Source of the DNA: Bacteroidales bacterium UBA3743
Lineage (GTDB): Bacteria; Bacteroidota; Bacteroidia; Bacteroidales; Paludibacteraceae
Reading direction: 5' to 3'
DNA: 64,000 bases
NCBI GenBank assembly: GCA_002371265.1
Contig: DFGT01000004.1
Location: 2,601 to 66,600 of the forward strand
Positions 16,447-24,682 of the stretch are shown here, piece after piece. Each line of letters begins with the position of its first letter. Position 1 is the first letter of the stretch. The notes below the pieces were generated by a model, which was given only the letters and a program-made list of their open reading frames with translations, was not told where the DNA came from and searched no databases. Both the position numbers and the translations under genes were made by a program.

Positions 16447-17831
16447 TGATGAAAAAGAAAATTTATTTGTTGATTTCTGTCATTTTGATGAATGTTTTGT
16501 CAGGTTGTAAGGACGATATAGAGGAAAATGATGCTGTTGATTCAGTCAAGCAAGAAGTAGTGGAAGGTCTTAATTTGAGAGCCTTATTTTCAGAAAATCA
16601 TGTTATCCCAGTGAGCGAGGCAAGTGAGATTGCTTTGAAAGCATCAGAAATGTTCGCAGGAGAATCCACCCGTGCCAATGATATGATTCCGAGAACCATT
16701 GAAAGCATAGGCGTTTATGGTAGGGTTAATTCCTATCTAAGGTCAGCGAATGCGAATGAAGACACATTGGTTTATGTCTTTAATTTTGAGGACAATCGAG
16801 GATTTGCGATTGTTGCCGCTGACGATCGTATCCCGACTCAAATTTTGGCGTACGTTGATGCAGGAGTCCTTGAGAATGATGTGGACAATCCAGGTTTGCA
16901 GTATGCTTTGGAGCAGATACAGAATTATGTGGAATTTTCTATTGATCATTTTGAAAATAAGAAGGATTCTCTTTTGACTGTGGCAGAAAAGAACTCTTTT
17001 GTGGTTGATGCAAAAACAGCAGAAACACGAGCTATTTATACAGGTACTGCGTATCAGTTACTATCGGAGAACACAATTGGTCCATTGCTCAAAGTAACTT
17101 GGGATCAAGATTATCCTTATAACATGTATGTGGAGAAAAGTTGTACAAATGACGGTCACAATGGAGGCAAGGCTTATGCTGGTTGTGTGGCTACGGCAAC
17201 AGCTCAAATCATGTCATACTGGAAATATCCATCAATGTTTAATCAGTATGTTATGAATTGGAATAGTATGTGTTTAAACCCAAAACCTGTGACATCATCC
17301 AGTCAGAGTAATATAGCAAGACTAATGAAGGAAATTGGTTTTGAAGTGGATATGGAATATGGTTGTGATGGAAGTAAAGCAGCCCCCTCTGATGCATATA
17401 ATTTGTTGGGTCGTCTCGGATATGTCAAAGCGTTTTCTAAGGATTTCAATTCTTCGGATGTCAGAAACGCAATTGAATTAAGGCGTCCTCTTTTAGTCAA
17501 AGGTTGTGCTACAAAGAAAACAATTCGTAAATTTTTGTGGTGGAAGTCGACAAAATACGAAGATTGCCATGCATGGGTGATTGATGGTTGCAAGATATTC
17601 CATTATAAGCAGGAAAACTATAGAATCAACACAAGTACTGGAGAATACACAAGTACATTCTCATACTATGATGAAAACTATTTCCACCATAATTGGGGCT
17701 ACAGTGGTGATGGCAATGGATATTTTATTGCTGGTTGCTTTAATATGCAAGATGCCTACAGTTATGACGGAAGTCATTATTCTAATGATGATTTCCATTA
17801 CAGTAACGAAATATACTGTGTGTACAGATAA
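16446..17831 (+). CDS. C10 (streptopain-like) cysteine protease lipoprotein, copy 3
   Basis: 461 residues and the most divergent copy. It keeps the lipobox LSGC (Cys21), the VYVFNFEDNRGFAIVAADDR propeptide block, nucleophile Cys247 (AGCVATATAQ), His375 (DCHAWVIDG) and the Asn-Trp of HHNWGYS. Differences cluster before the His (KKTIRKFLWWKSTKYEDCHAW) and at the C-terminus (GSHYSNDDFHYSNEIYCVYR). The gene ends at a clear terminator. All catalytic residues are intact. Like its sisters it should be exported and lipid-anchored as a zymogen. Confidence 0.92.
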   Translation: MMKKKIYLLISVILMNVLSGCKDDIEENDAVDSVKQEVVEGLNLRALFSENHVIPVSEASEIALKASEMFAGESTRANDMIPRTIESIGVYGRVNSYLRSANANEDTLVYVFNFEDNRGFAIVAADDRIPTQILAYVDAGVLENDVDNPGLQYALEQIQNYVEFSIDHFENKKDSLLTVAEKNSFVVDAKTAETRAIYTGTAYQLLSENTIGPLLKVTWDQDYPYNMYVEKSCTNDGHNGGKAYAGCVATATAQIMSYWKYPSMFNQYVMNWNSMCLNPKPVTSSSQSNIARLMKEIGFEVDMEYGCDGSKAAPSDAYNLLGRLGYVKAFSKDFNSSDVRNAIELRRPLLVKGCATKKTIRKFLWWKSTKYEDCHAWVIDGCKIFHYKQENYRINTSTGEYTSTFSYYDENYFHHNWGYSGDGNGYFIAGCFNMQDAYSYDGSHYSNDDFHYSNEIYCVYR

Positions 17832-17902
17832 TGAATATGAATTTTATCAATAATAAGTGATTAAATCATACGTTAAGGTATGAGATAAATTCAAGTAATA
17901 TT

Positions 17903-17946
17903 AAAGCCGTTTTAGAAACTAAATGTCTGAAACGGCTTTTATTTTT
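17903..17946 (+). terminator. Terminator after C10 cassette 3
   Basis: Hairpin AAAGCCGTTTTAGA / TCTGAAACGGCTTT with one G-T pair, followed by a T-rich run. Its arm resembles the inner hairpin of the MITE-like element at 14093. Confidence 0.8.
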
Positions 17947-18016
17947 CTTTATAATTTAGAATGGTAGATTCCGTTTGGTCTGTGGAAAAAGTAAGTTAGT
18001 TTTGGTCTGGAAACAA

Positions 18017-18056
18017 GAAAAAATGGCGACGTGATTCATTCCGTCGCCATTTTTTC
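18017..18056. terminator. Bidirectional terminator before nadE end
   Basis: Perfect 14-bp inverted repeat GAAAAAATGGCGAC / GTCGCCATTTTTTC with T-runs on both strands; serves nadE on the minus strand and could back up the cassette 3 terminator. A heptamer-like repeat (TTAAGAG) fills 18067-18092. Confidence 0.75.
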
Positions 18057-18092
18057 AATGAAATTAAAAATTAAGAGTTAAGAGTTAAGAAT

Positions 18093-20015
18093 TCAGTCAT
18101 TCGCCAACTTCTCTACTTCCTCAATCCATATTTTGCTGCATGCGTCGCTTGGCATTCTCAAATCGCCGCGTGGAGAGAGACTGACACTTCCGACTTTCGG
18201 CCCGTCCGGCATACAGCTTCTCTTAAACTGTTGTGCGAAGAATCGCCAGTAGAATGTACGCATCCATTTTAGGATTGTTGCGTTGTCGTATTGCCCGTCA
18301 AACGCTTTTTGAGCCATGAAGAATATCTTTGTTGGTGAGAATCCGAAGCGGAGAGTGTAGTAGATGAAGAAATCGTGAAGCTCGTATGGACCGACCAAAT
18401 CCTCTGTCTTTTGTGAAATCTCACCTTTGTCGTCGGCTGGAAGAAGCTCCGGGCTGACGGGAGTGTCGCAGACATCAAGCAGCGTCTCTTTTGCCGCTTC
18501 ATCCATCTCATACAGAGCAGCGTATTTCACCATGTATCTCACTAATGTCTTAGGAATCGACGTGTTGACGGCATACATGCTCATGTGGTCACCGTTGTAT
18601 GTGGCCCAACCAAGCACAAGCTCCGACAAATCTCCTGTTCCGACCACCAGTCCACCGATTTTATTGGCGTAATCCATCAGAATCTGGGTTCTTTCGCGAG
18701 CCTGAGTGTTCTCGTAGCTGACGTCGAGGATGGAAAGATCATGGTCGATATCCTTCAAGTGTTGCAGGCAGGCTGGTTTGATGTCGACCTCTTTGATTGT
18801 CACACCCAGACTTTTCATCATGTTGAGTGAGTTGTTGTAGGTGCGGCCAGTAGTGCCGAATCCAGGCATTGTTATTCCGACTATGTTTTCACGAGGAAGA
18901 CCAAGCTTGTCGAATGTCTTCACCATCACAAGAAGCGCGAGGGTGGAGTCGAGTCCGCCACTGATTCCCACGACTGCTTTTTTGATTCCAGTGTGGAACA
19001 ATCGCGTCGCCAAACCTCCGACTTGGATTGAGAAAATCTCGTTGCATCGCGTCGTCATCTCGTCTTCTGGAGGAACGAAAGGATGAGGGGCGAATGTGCG
19101 GGTCACATCCGATGGTTCGGAATAAATATTGTTTGCTCCAAGGTTGTTGAGGCTGATTGTTTCAAACTCATTCTTCTTGTTCGGATTCTGATTGCCGATG
19201 ATGAATGCGGAGTTGCGCAGACGGTCTGCCTGTAATCTTTGCACGTCGATGTCGGCTATGATCAATTGCTCTTTGAAAGAGAATCGTTCCGATGTGGCGA
19301 GCTGGCTTCCATTTTCGGCTATGATGGCAGTCCCTGAGAATACGAGGTCGGTGCTGCTTTCTCCGAATCCTGATCCTGTGTAGACGTATGCGCATGCGTT
19401 GGTGGCGGATTTCTGTCTCACTAGCTGGCGACGGTAGGCCTCCTTGCCGATCAACTCATCGCTGGCGGAGAGGTTGAAGATGATCTCTGCTCCAGCCAGA
19501 CACATCTCATCGCTTGGTGATGCCGGCATCCACAAGTCTTCGCAGATTTCGATGCCGAATTTAATTCCGTCGACTTCAAAAATCTGCTTTTTTTCTCCGA
19601 ATCCTGGAGTAAACCAACGTTTTTCGTAAAACTCATTATTGCTTGGCAGATACTGTTTGTCTACCTCCGTGTCGAAGAAAATAGAGCCGGAGCCAGCCAC
19701 AAAAGCCGCATTGTACAGTTTGCCATCACGATAATATGGAGCTCCCACAAGGGCAAAGATGCCGAGTTTGCTTGCCTCGTCATTCACTCTGCAGAGTTGT
19801 CTTTTCGTCTCCTCGATTAAAGTGCGTTGATAAAACAGGTCGGCGCAAGTGTAGCCGGTCAGACAAAGTTCGGGAAAACATACGATTTTAACATTTTCCT
19901 TAGCGGCTTTCCCTAGAAGGGCGATTATTCTGTCCGCATTCACTTTAGGGTTTGCAATCTCCACCACAGGAATAGCGCTGGCGACGCGGACGAATCCAAG
20001 ATTTTCTTTTTTCAT
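18093..20015 (-). CDS. nadE: Glutamine-dependent NAD+ synthetase
   Basis: A 640-residue two-domain enzyme that makes NAD from deamido-NAD, ATP and glutamine in the cytosol. The N-terminal nitrilase-type glutaminase has the triad Glu49 (CFPELCLTGYTC), Lys120 (EVDKQYLPSNNEFYEKRWF) and Cys158 (GIEICEDLW). The C-terminal NAD synthase domain has the PP-loop SGGLDS in AVVGISGGLDSTLALLV and the VGTGDLSELVLGWATYNGDHMSMY segment. Full length for the glutamine-dependent form, so ammonia can be channelled within the protein. A candidate promoter lies 29 bases upstream. Confidence 0.96.
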   Translation of the reverse strand: MKKENLGFVRVASAIPVVEIANPKVNADRIIALLGKAAKENVKIVCFPELCLTGYTCADLFYQRTLIEETKRQLCRVNDEASKLGIFALVGAPYYRDGKLYNAAFVAGSGSIFFDTEVDKQYLPSNNEFYEKRWFTPGFGEKKQIFEVDGIKFGIEICEDLWMPASPSDEMCLAGAEIIFNLSASDELIGKEAYRRQLVRQKSATNACAYVYTGSGFGESSTDLVFSGTAIIAENGSQLATSERFSFKEQLIIADIDVQRLQADRLRNSAFIIGNQNPNKKNEFETISLNNLGANNIYSEPSDVTRTFAPHPFVPPEDEMTTRCNEIFSIQVGGLATRLFHTGIKKAVVGISGGLDSTLALLVMVKTFDKLGLPRENIVGITMPGFGTTGRTYNNSLNMMKSLGVTIKEVDIKPACLQHLKDIDHDLSILDVSYENTQARERTQILMDYANKIGGLVVGTGDLSELVLGWATYNGDHMSMYAVNTSIPKTLVRYMVKYAALYEMDEAAKETLLDVCDTPVSPELLPADDKGEISQKTEDLVGPYELHDFFIYYTLRFGFSPTKIFFMAQKAFDGQYDNATILKWMRTFYWRFFAQQFKRSCMPDGPKVGSVSLSPRGDLRMPSDACSKIWIEEVEKLAND

Positions 20016-20043
20016 AATGATTATATGTATATTTCAGTTTCTG

Positions 20044-20051
20044 CAAATTTA
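20044..20051 (-). promoter_or_regulatory. Candidate -7 box for nadE
   Basis: TAAATTTG on the minus strand, 28 bases before the nadE start codon. Confidence 0.5.
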
Positions 20052-20124
20052 CTTTTTTTGATCAAGAAGCTGTTTACGTTTAATTAAAATATTTTGTTAT
20101 ATAAACTCATCCCGCAATTAAAAT

Positions 20125-20275
20125 GAGGATTCCAAAGGCGGAATGTCCTTTCCCCCCCTGCTAAAGTGCGAGCCGAAGGGGAGCACTCAGAATTTAATAA
20201 AACCACAGGGACACAAAGTCCACAGAGAAAGAGTACGCCTTTTTATGAGAAAAAGAGATGAGAATTCAATCTGAA
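20125..20275 (+). repeat. GAGGATT-family intergenic repeat, copy A
   Basis: Starts GAGGATTCCAAAGGCGGAA, has the GTGCGAGCCGAAGG stem, then ACCACAGGGACACAAAG and TTTTTATGAGAAAAAGAGA. Same order as copies C and D. It fills most of the gap between nadE and the phosphatase gene. Confidence 0.7.
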
Positions 20276-20331
20276 AGTGGTAGTGAGAGTGATCATACTA
20301 CATCTTTTCTGAGGATTGCAGTCAAACATTG

Positions 20332-20871
20332 TCATCTTTGCAGCAGTCTGACTTCTGCGTTTGCGAAAGACTCTATCTCTTTATATGAGCAATTAGCGTT
20401 TGCGGCAAACATGTTTCTTGCAAATTGTCCATGAGTGACGACGATGATGTTATCATCTGGATAGCGTTCCGACAGTTTGGCTATTGCCATCTTTGCTCTT
20501 TGCAGGATTTGATCTTCGGTTTCGGCAGGGTGTTCTGCCAAAGGGAAATCCCATTTGCCGTTTTTATAATATTTGTCTCTCGCCTCGCTGAGCGGTGTGC
20601 CTGTATATGATCCCCAGTCGCGTTCACGGAGCATTGTCATAGGGACGACGGGCAGATTGAGTCTGTCTGCGATTATTTGGGCAGAATCCATCGCACGTTT
20701 CAAGTCGCTTGATACGATACATTTAAATCGTATGTTTCTGTTGGCGAGATCCTCGGCAGTCTTGCGTACTTGGTCTTTTCCCAATTCAGTCAGATTGCCA
20801 GGCATGTGGCCTTGCAGCATACGAATAACGTTTTCTTTAGTTTGTCCGTGACGTACAATGTATAGTGTCAT
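20332..20871 (-). CDS. Histidine phosphatase family protein
   Basis: 179 residues of the phosphoglycerate mutase-like superfamily. The catalytic His is in the N-terminal LYIVRHGQTKENV (RHG motif), the acid is probably in LRERDWGSYTG, and the second His is in VVTHGQFARNMF. The domain is complete but small, as in alpha-ribazole phosphatases and broad-specificity sugar phosphatases; the substrate cannot be told from sequence. It stands alone between two intergenic repeats. Confidence 0.87.
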   Translation of the reverse strand: MTLYIVRHGQTKENVIRMLQGHMPGNLTELGKDQVRKTAEDLANRNIRFKCIVSSDLKRAMDSAQIIADRLNLPVVPMTMLRERDWGSYTGTPLSEARDKYYKNGKWDFPLAEHPAETEDQILQRAKMAIAKLSERYPDDNIIVVTHGQFARNMFAANANCSYKEIESFANAEVRLLQR

Positions 20872-21065
20872 TTTGAATAATATGTAAAAATAAAAAAATT
20901 AGGTTTTGTCTTTTTGATGACTGATATTTCCATCTTTTTTTCGTTTGAAAGACGCTATCGAGTGAAGCGAGAGTAACCCGTGACGAAGTCTCGGGATGAT
21001 GCGACGATGATAAAAGCTTTGCTGAAAGGCAATACTATAAGTGCTGTTTCTCGTCTCTTTTCTTT

Positions 21066-21190
21066 AAAAAGTCGAAGGCTTTCTCTTAAAACTCCGAGTC
21101 TCTGTGTTTATTCTATATGCGCTCGTCCTTGCGGACTCGCGGAGAGAGGGGGAGTTAGGGCGTTCCGCCCTTAACAATCCTCGTAAAATC
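21066..21190 (-). repeat. GAGGATT-family intergenic repeat, copy B
   Basis: Minus-strand copy: reading the plus strand gives GTCGAAGGCTTTCTCTTAAA, a CGCTCGTCCTTGCGGACTCG stem, then GTTAGGGCGTTCCGCCCTTA and ACAATCCTC. The rest of the gap, 20872-21065, holds a short hairpin (CCCGTGACGAAGTCTCGGG) but no gene. Confidence 0.7.
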
Positions 21191-21217
21191 ATTCATAAAC
21201 TAGGGCAGAGCCAAATT

Positions 21218-21880
21218 TTATTTCCCGACTAAAAATTGCGTCAACACATCCCATACTGCTATGATATGGCAGATGGATCCCAACAGCACGAAGACGTGGA
21301 AGACAGTGTGCAGGTATGGCTTCTTGTAGAGAGCATAGAACACTGCACCAGTGATGTACATCACACCTTCCGCTATAATCCAATAGGTTGCGATTGGTCC
21401 TGCTGAATTCCAAAGAGGTCCGAATGCGACTACGACAGTCAGTCCCATCAGCACATAGCAGATGGTCTCGAAATGGCTGTGCTGTTTTAACTTTACGAAG
21501 CTGAAAATGGTGCCGACGATGGCAGCGATCCAGATGAAGCAAAACATGTAAATTCCCCATGTCGGGTATTTTTGCATTATTGCAAGCAGAGTGATGGGGG
21601 AGTAGCTTCCTGCGATATGCCAATAGATGGCTGCGTGGTCGAATTTCCTCAACACTTGTTTGGCATGGCTGTCTTGTGGCAGAGCGTGGTAGAGAGTCGA
21701 TGCAATGTAAGAGCCCAGCATTCCGAAAAGATAAAGCCCAATTGACCATTCAGCCCAGGCGTTACCTCCTTTTACACTCATTACTATAAAAATCACACCA
21801 ATAACGACTCCCATCAGGATGCCCACTGCATGGGTTGATGTGTTTGCTATCTCCTCTCCTTTGGAATATCTAGCTGTCAT
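21218..21880 (-). CDS. Hemolysin III family membrane protein
   Basis: 220 residues with seven membrane helices, of the HlyIII/PAQR family. It begins MTARYSKGEEIANTSTHAVGIL, the family's N-terminal block with the conserved E and H, and has STLYHALP, FDHAAIYWHIAGSYSPITLL and a C-terminal HTVFHVFVLLGSICHIIAVW. The conserved histidines and Asp suggest a membrane-embedded metal site, as in adiponectin receptor relatives. Despite the family name, a haemolytic role is doubtful. Transcribed alone. Confidence 0.92.
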   Translation of the reverse strand: MTARYSKGEEIANTSTHAVGILMGVVIGVIFIVMSVKGGNAWAEWSIGLYLFGMLGSYIASTLYHALPQDSHAKQVLRKFDHAAIYWHIAGSYSPITLLAIMQKYPTWGIYMFCFIWIAAIVGTIFSFVKLKQHSHFETICYVLMGLTVVVAFGPLWNSAGPIATYWIIAEGVMYITGAVFYALYKKPYLHTVFHVFVLLGSICHIIAVWDVLTQFLVGK

Positions 21881-22113
21881 AACGAGAAAAACTAAAAAAT
21901 TCGACTATCGATCATTCATTATTCTTACAGGTGGTCTCCTAAAGTAAAGCTTACTATCTCTCTGATTAAGCAGGTCTTCTTGTTTCGTTTTAGAGTCTCC
22001 TATTACAATGATTTCTTTTCGCTAAAAAAAGAATATTTTGTGCTATGAACGATTTTATGCCAAAGATAGTGGTAATATTTCATATTGCCAAATGTAGGAA
22101 GATAAGAGTAGAA

Positions 22114-22151
22114 TGAAAAAAACAAGGACCTACTATATAAGTCGGCCCTTG
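22114..22151 (-). terminator. Terminator after oxyR
   Basis: On the minus strand CAAGGGCC ... GGTCCTTG forms a hairpin followed by TTTTTTTC, 43 bases past the oxyR stop. The remainder of 21881-22193 holds nothing I recognise. Confidence 0.75.
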
Positions 22152-22193
22152 CGATTTTCAAATTTATTTTACGATGGATTTAATGAGAATTTT

Positions 22194-23120
22194 TTACAGT
22201 TTGATGCCATATTTTACGATGCCTTCAGAAAGCATACCGTCTGGCATATATGATTTTAGCGTGTCGACGATGGTGTTGAGCATACGTTGACGTATATAGT
22301 CTTCTTTGATGTAGAGTGACACACGACGCTGAGACAAGTGGTCGCCTTCTATCTTCCTGACATTCTGTCGCTGCTTCTCTGTCAAAAAAGGAAGATGCAT
22401 TTCAGGGATGATGGTATAGCCTCCATTCTCGTCTACAATGCGTATGAGTGTCTCTATGCTTCCAGCCTCGTAGATGCGATGTCCTTTAGCACGTGCTTTG
22501 CAGAAGGAGAAGGCACTGTCTCTGAGACATTGCGCCTCTTTCATGATCCACATGCTTTCGTGTTCAAGGGTTTCGGGGTTGAAAACGGGCAGTTTTCGCC
22601 AGCAACTTTCAGCAAGATATACGTAGAACTTTTCGGTGTAAAGCGGAATTTCAAGAATGCCTTGTCGCAGATTTTCGCTGATGGCGATACCAGCGTCGAT
22701 CTCGCCGCGCAGCAAAGCGTCAAGCATGAATTCTACTTTGAGCTCTTCGATGGAGAGGTCGACCGTAGGGTATAGTTTTCTGTAGTGCATGATGAATTTT
22801 GGAAGAATGTAAGGGGCGACGGTAGGGCCGACGGAAAGGTTGAGACTTCCTCCTATCAGACCTTTGTCTTCCGACAGAATCTCACTTATCCTGTCTACTT
22901 CCATCAATACACTTTCAGCTTGACGTATGATTTTCAGTCCGGCATTGGTTGGAGTGACCGACTTGTTGGTGCGTTCAAATATGCGGAGATCTAGCTCCTC
23001 TTCAAGTTTCACAATCATCGCACTCAATGTAGGCTGGGTCACATTGCATGCATCTGCAGCTTTCGCAAAATTACGGAACCGATTGACGGCTATTATATAC
23101 CTAAGTTGCTGTAAATTCAT
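22194..23120 (-). CDS. oxyR: Hydrogen peroxide-sensing regulator OxyR
   Basis: 308-residue LysR-type regulator that activates antioxidant genes upon peroxide-driven disulfide formation. The N-terminal winged helix is MNLQQLRYIIAVNRFRNFAKAADACNVTQPTLSA; the sensor domain has Cys198 and Cys207 in CLRDSAFSFC, the same nine-residue spacing as Cys199 and Cys208 of E. coli OxyR, with the CLRD context retained. The gene lies just downstream of the rubrerythrin gene on the same strand, a probable target. It has its own terminator. Confidence 0.95.
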   Translation of the reverse strand: MNLQQLRYIIAVNRFRNFAKAADACNVTQPTLSAMIVKLEEELDLRIFERTNKSVTPTNAGLKIIRQAESVLMEVDRISEILSEDKGLIGGSLNLSVGPTVAPYILPKFIMHYRKLYPTVDLSIEELKVEFMLDALLRGEIDAGIAISENLRQGILEIPLYTEKFYVYLAESCWRKLPVFNPETLEHESMWIMKEAQCLRDSAFSFCKARAKGHRIYEAGSIETLIRIVDENGGYTIIPEMHLPFLTEKQRQNVRKIEGDHLSQRRVSLYIKEDYIRQRMLNTIVDTLKSYMPDGMLSEGIVKYGIKL

Positions 23121-23181
23121 AAGTTAATTTTGTACTCTTGGAAAATTTCTCTCCCCCATGGTATAGGGGGAGAAAAAATGT

Positions 23182-23727
23182 TTAAAAGTTGTCGACGTGT
23201 ACTTCAAAGTACGATTGCGGGTGAGCGCAAGTAGGGCATAGCTCAGGAGCCTTTGTGCCGACTACGATATGTCCACAGTTGCGACATTCCCATACTTTGA
23301 CTTCTGATTTCTCAAACACCTGAGCCATTTCGATGTTCTTCAAAAGAGCACGGTAACGCTCCTCATGACGCTTTTCGATTGCGGCTACAAGACGAAACTT
23401 GGCAGCAAGTTCCTTGAACCCTTCTTCTTCTGCAGTCTTGGCGAAGTTCTCATACATGTCTGTCCACTCATAGTTCTCTCCTTCTGCTGCGTCAAGAAGG
23501 TTCTCCGGTGTAGACGGCATACCGTCGTGAAGCTCCTTGAACCACAATTTAGCATGTTCTTTCTCGTTGTCAGCAGTCTGCTGGAAGATGGCTGCGATCT
23601 GTTCGAAACCGTCTTTCTTTGCGCGAGATGCGTAATAAGTGTACTTGTTGCGTGCCTGTGACTCTCCAGCAAACGCTGCTTGAAGATTCTTTTCTGTCTG
23701 AGTTCCAGAATACTTGCTTTTTGCCAT
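23182..23727 (-). CDS. rbr: Rubrerythrin
   Basis: A 181-residue peroxide-reducing protein of anaerobes. The N-terminal ferritin-like four-helix domain carries the di-iron ligands, with EsqARNKYTYYA, DNEKEHAKLWF, and EKRHEERYRALL helices visible. The C-terminal rubredoxin domain has CRNCG and CPTC with 12 residues between, binding one FeS4 iron. Its position upstream of oxyR on the same strand (61-base gap) suits control by oxidative stress. Electrons could come from the rubredoxin encoded at 24393. Confidence 0.96.
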   Translation of the reverse strand: MAKSKYSGTQTEKNLQAAFAGESQARNKYTYYASRAKKDGFEQIAAIFQQTADNEKEHAKLWFKELHDGMPSTPENLLDAAEGENYEWTDMYENFAKTAEEEGFKELAAKFRLVAAIEKRHEERYRALLKNIEMAQVFEKSEVKVWECRNCGHIVVGTKAPELCPTCAHPQSYFEVHVDNF

Positions 23728-23839
23728 AGTTTTGCTTTTTAAGTGTTTATAATAAAGTAATTCAAATATCCAAATGAGTTTTAGAAACTAGTTTGTTGAA
23801 TTATTGGGCCTTTTCTAAATGTGAACGTCTTGAAATATG

Positions 23840-23881
23840 CAGACGGAGAAGCTTGTTGCCAATTTGTCCCAACTCCGTCTG
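23840..23881. terminator. Hairpin after trxA
   Basis: Inverted repeat CAGACGGAG / CTCCGTCTG, 35 bases beyond the thioredoxin stop on the minus strand. It lacks a strong T-run, so terminator function is moderate. Confidence 0.5.
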
Positions 23882-23915
23882 TCTAAATTCAAGATGAGGA
23901 TGCCAAAACCTGTTT

Positions 23916-24212
23916 TTATGAGTGCTGAGCAATTATGCTCTTCAATTCATTCAGAGTCTGGGCTCCGCTCTGTCGCCAAACGACTTCGCCTTTTTTGAAG
24001 AGCATCAGTGTTGGCACCGACTGTATGTTATACTGCATTGAGAAATCCTCATTCTCGTCTACATCCAACTTGATGATGCGGATGCCGTCGCCAAGATCTT
24101 TTTTCAGTTGCTCAAGCACAGGATGCATCATCTTGCAAGGTCCACACCATGTAGCGAAGAAATCCACCAATGTAAGCTTTTCTCCTTTGATAATGTCGTT
24201 GAAGTTTTCCAT
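23916..24212 (-). CDS. trxA: Thioredoxin
   Basis: 98-residue cytosolic thioredoxin with the redox motif W22-C-G-P-C26 in FFATWCGPCKMMHPVL and the cis-Pro in SVPTLMLFKKGE. Slightly shorter at the N-terminus than E. coli Trx. It is within the oxygen-defence cluster (oxyR, rubrerythrin, rubredoxin) and has its own candidate promoter, so it may serve as the stress-linked thiol reductant. Confidence 0.95.
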   Translation of the reverse strand: MENFNDIIKGEKLTLVDFFATWCGPCKMMHPVLEQLKKDLGDGIRIIKLDVDENEDFSMQYNIQSVPTLMLFKKGEVVWRQSGAQTLNELKSIIAQHS

Positions 24213-24253
24213 AATTGTAAGTTTTTAATGTTCAACTTTCGTTTTATCTGATG

Positions 24254-24261
24254 CAAATGTA
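24254..24261 (-). promoter_or_regulatory. Candidate -7 box for trxA
   Basis: TACATTTG on the minus strand, 41 bases before the start. Confidence 0.5.
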
Positions 24262-24353
24262 TGTTTTTATTTATAGATGAACGAACAATTTCTTCTATGA
24301 ATAAATAGATGATATCTATTGATAGAGGGATCGCTTAGATGCTGTCTATAAAA

Positions 24354-24389
24354 AATGTCTCGATTCCTATGGTTGAGGAATGAGACATT
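24354..24389 (-). terminator. Terminator after rubredoxin gene
   Basis: Stem AATGTCTC...ATTCCT / AGGAAT...GAGACATT directly after the rubredoxin stop, followed on the minus strand by TTTTTTATAG. Confidence 0.8.
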
Positions 24390-24392
24390 AGT

Positions 24393-24557
24393 TTAATCTT
24401 TAACTTCAGAAAATTGGTCTTTCCCTACAGAGCATAGAGGGCATTCAAAGTCTTCCGGAACATTTTCCCATGGAGTGCCTGGTTCGATTCCAGCTTCTGG
24501 AACCCCAGCTTCTGGATCATACTCCCATCCGCATACGTCGCAAACATATTTAGCCAT
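24393..24557 (-). CDS. Rubredoxin
   Basis: A 54-residue one-iron electron carrier: MAKYVCDVCGWEYDPEAG, then PGTPWENVPEDFECPLCSVGKDQF. The two CxxC knuckles (C6-C9 and C39-C42), the conserved aromatics and the ED before the second knuckle are all typical. It can donate electrons to rubrerythrin, whose gene lies under 1 kb away on the same strand. It is followed at once by a strong terminator. Confidence 0.95.
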   Translation of the reverse strand: MAKYVCDVCGWEYDPEAGVPEAGIEPGTPWENVPEDFECPLCSVGKDQFSEVKD

Positions 24558-24682
24558 AATTGTAAATTTAATTGTTGATACTCGATATTGTTTTATTTGT
24601 TGTAAATGTATACTTTTTATGGTTGTCCAACGAATGATTTTGTCTATGCAGATATAGAAAAAGTCTATGTTGGGGTATTTAA

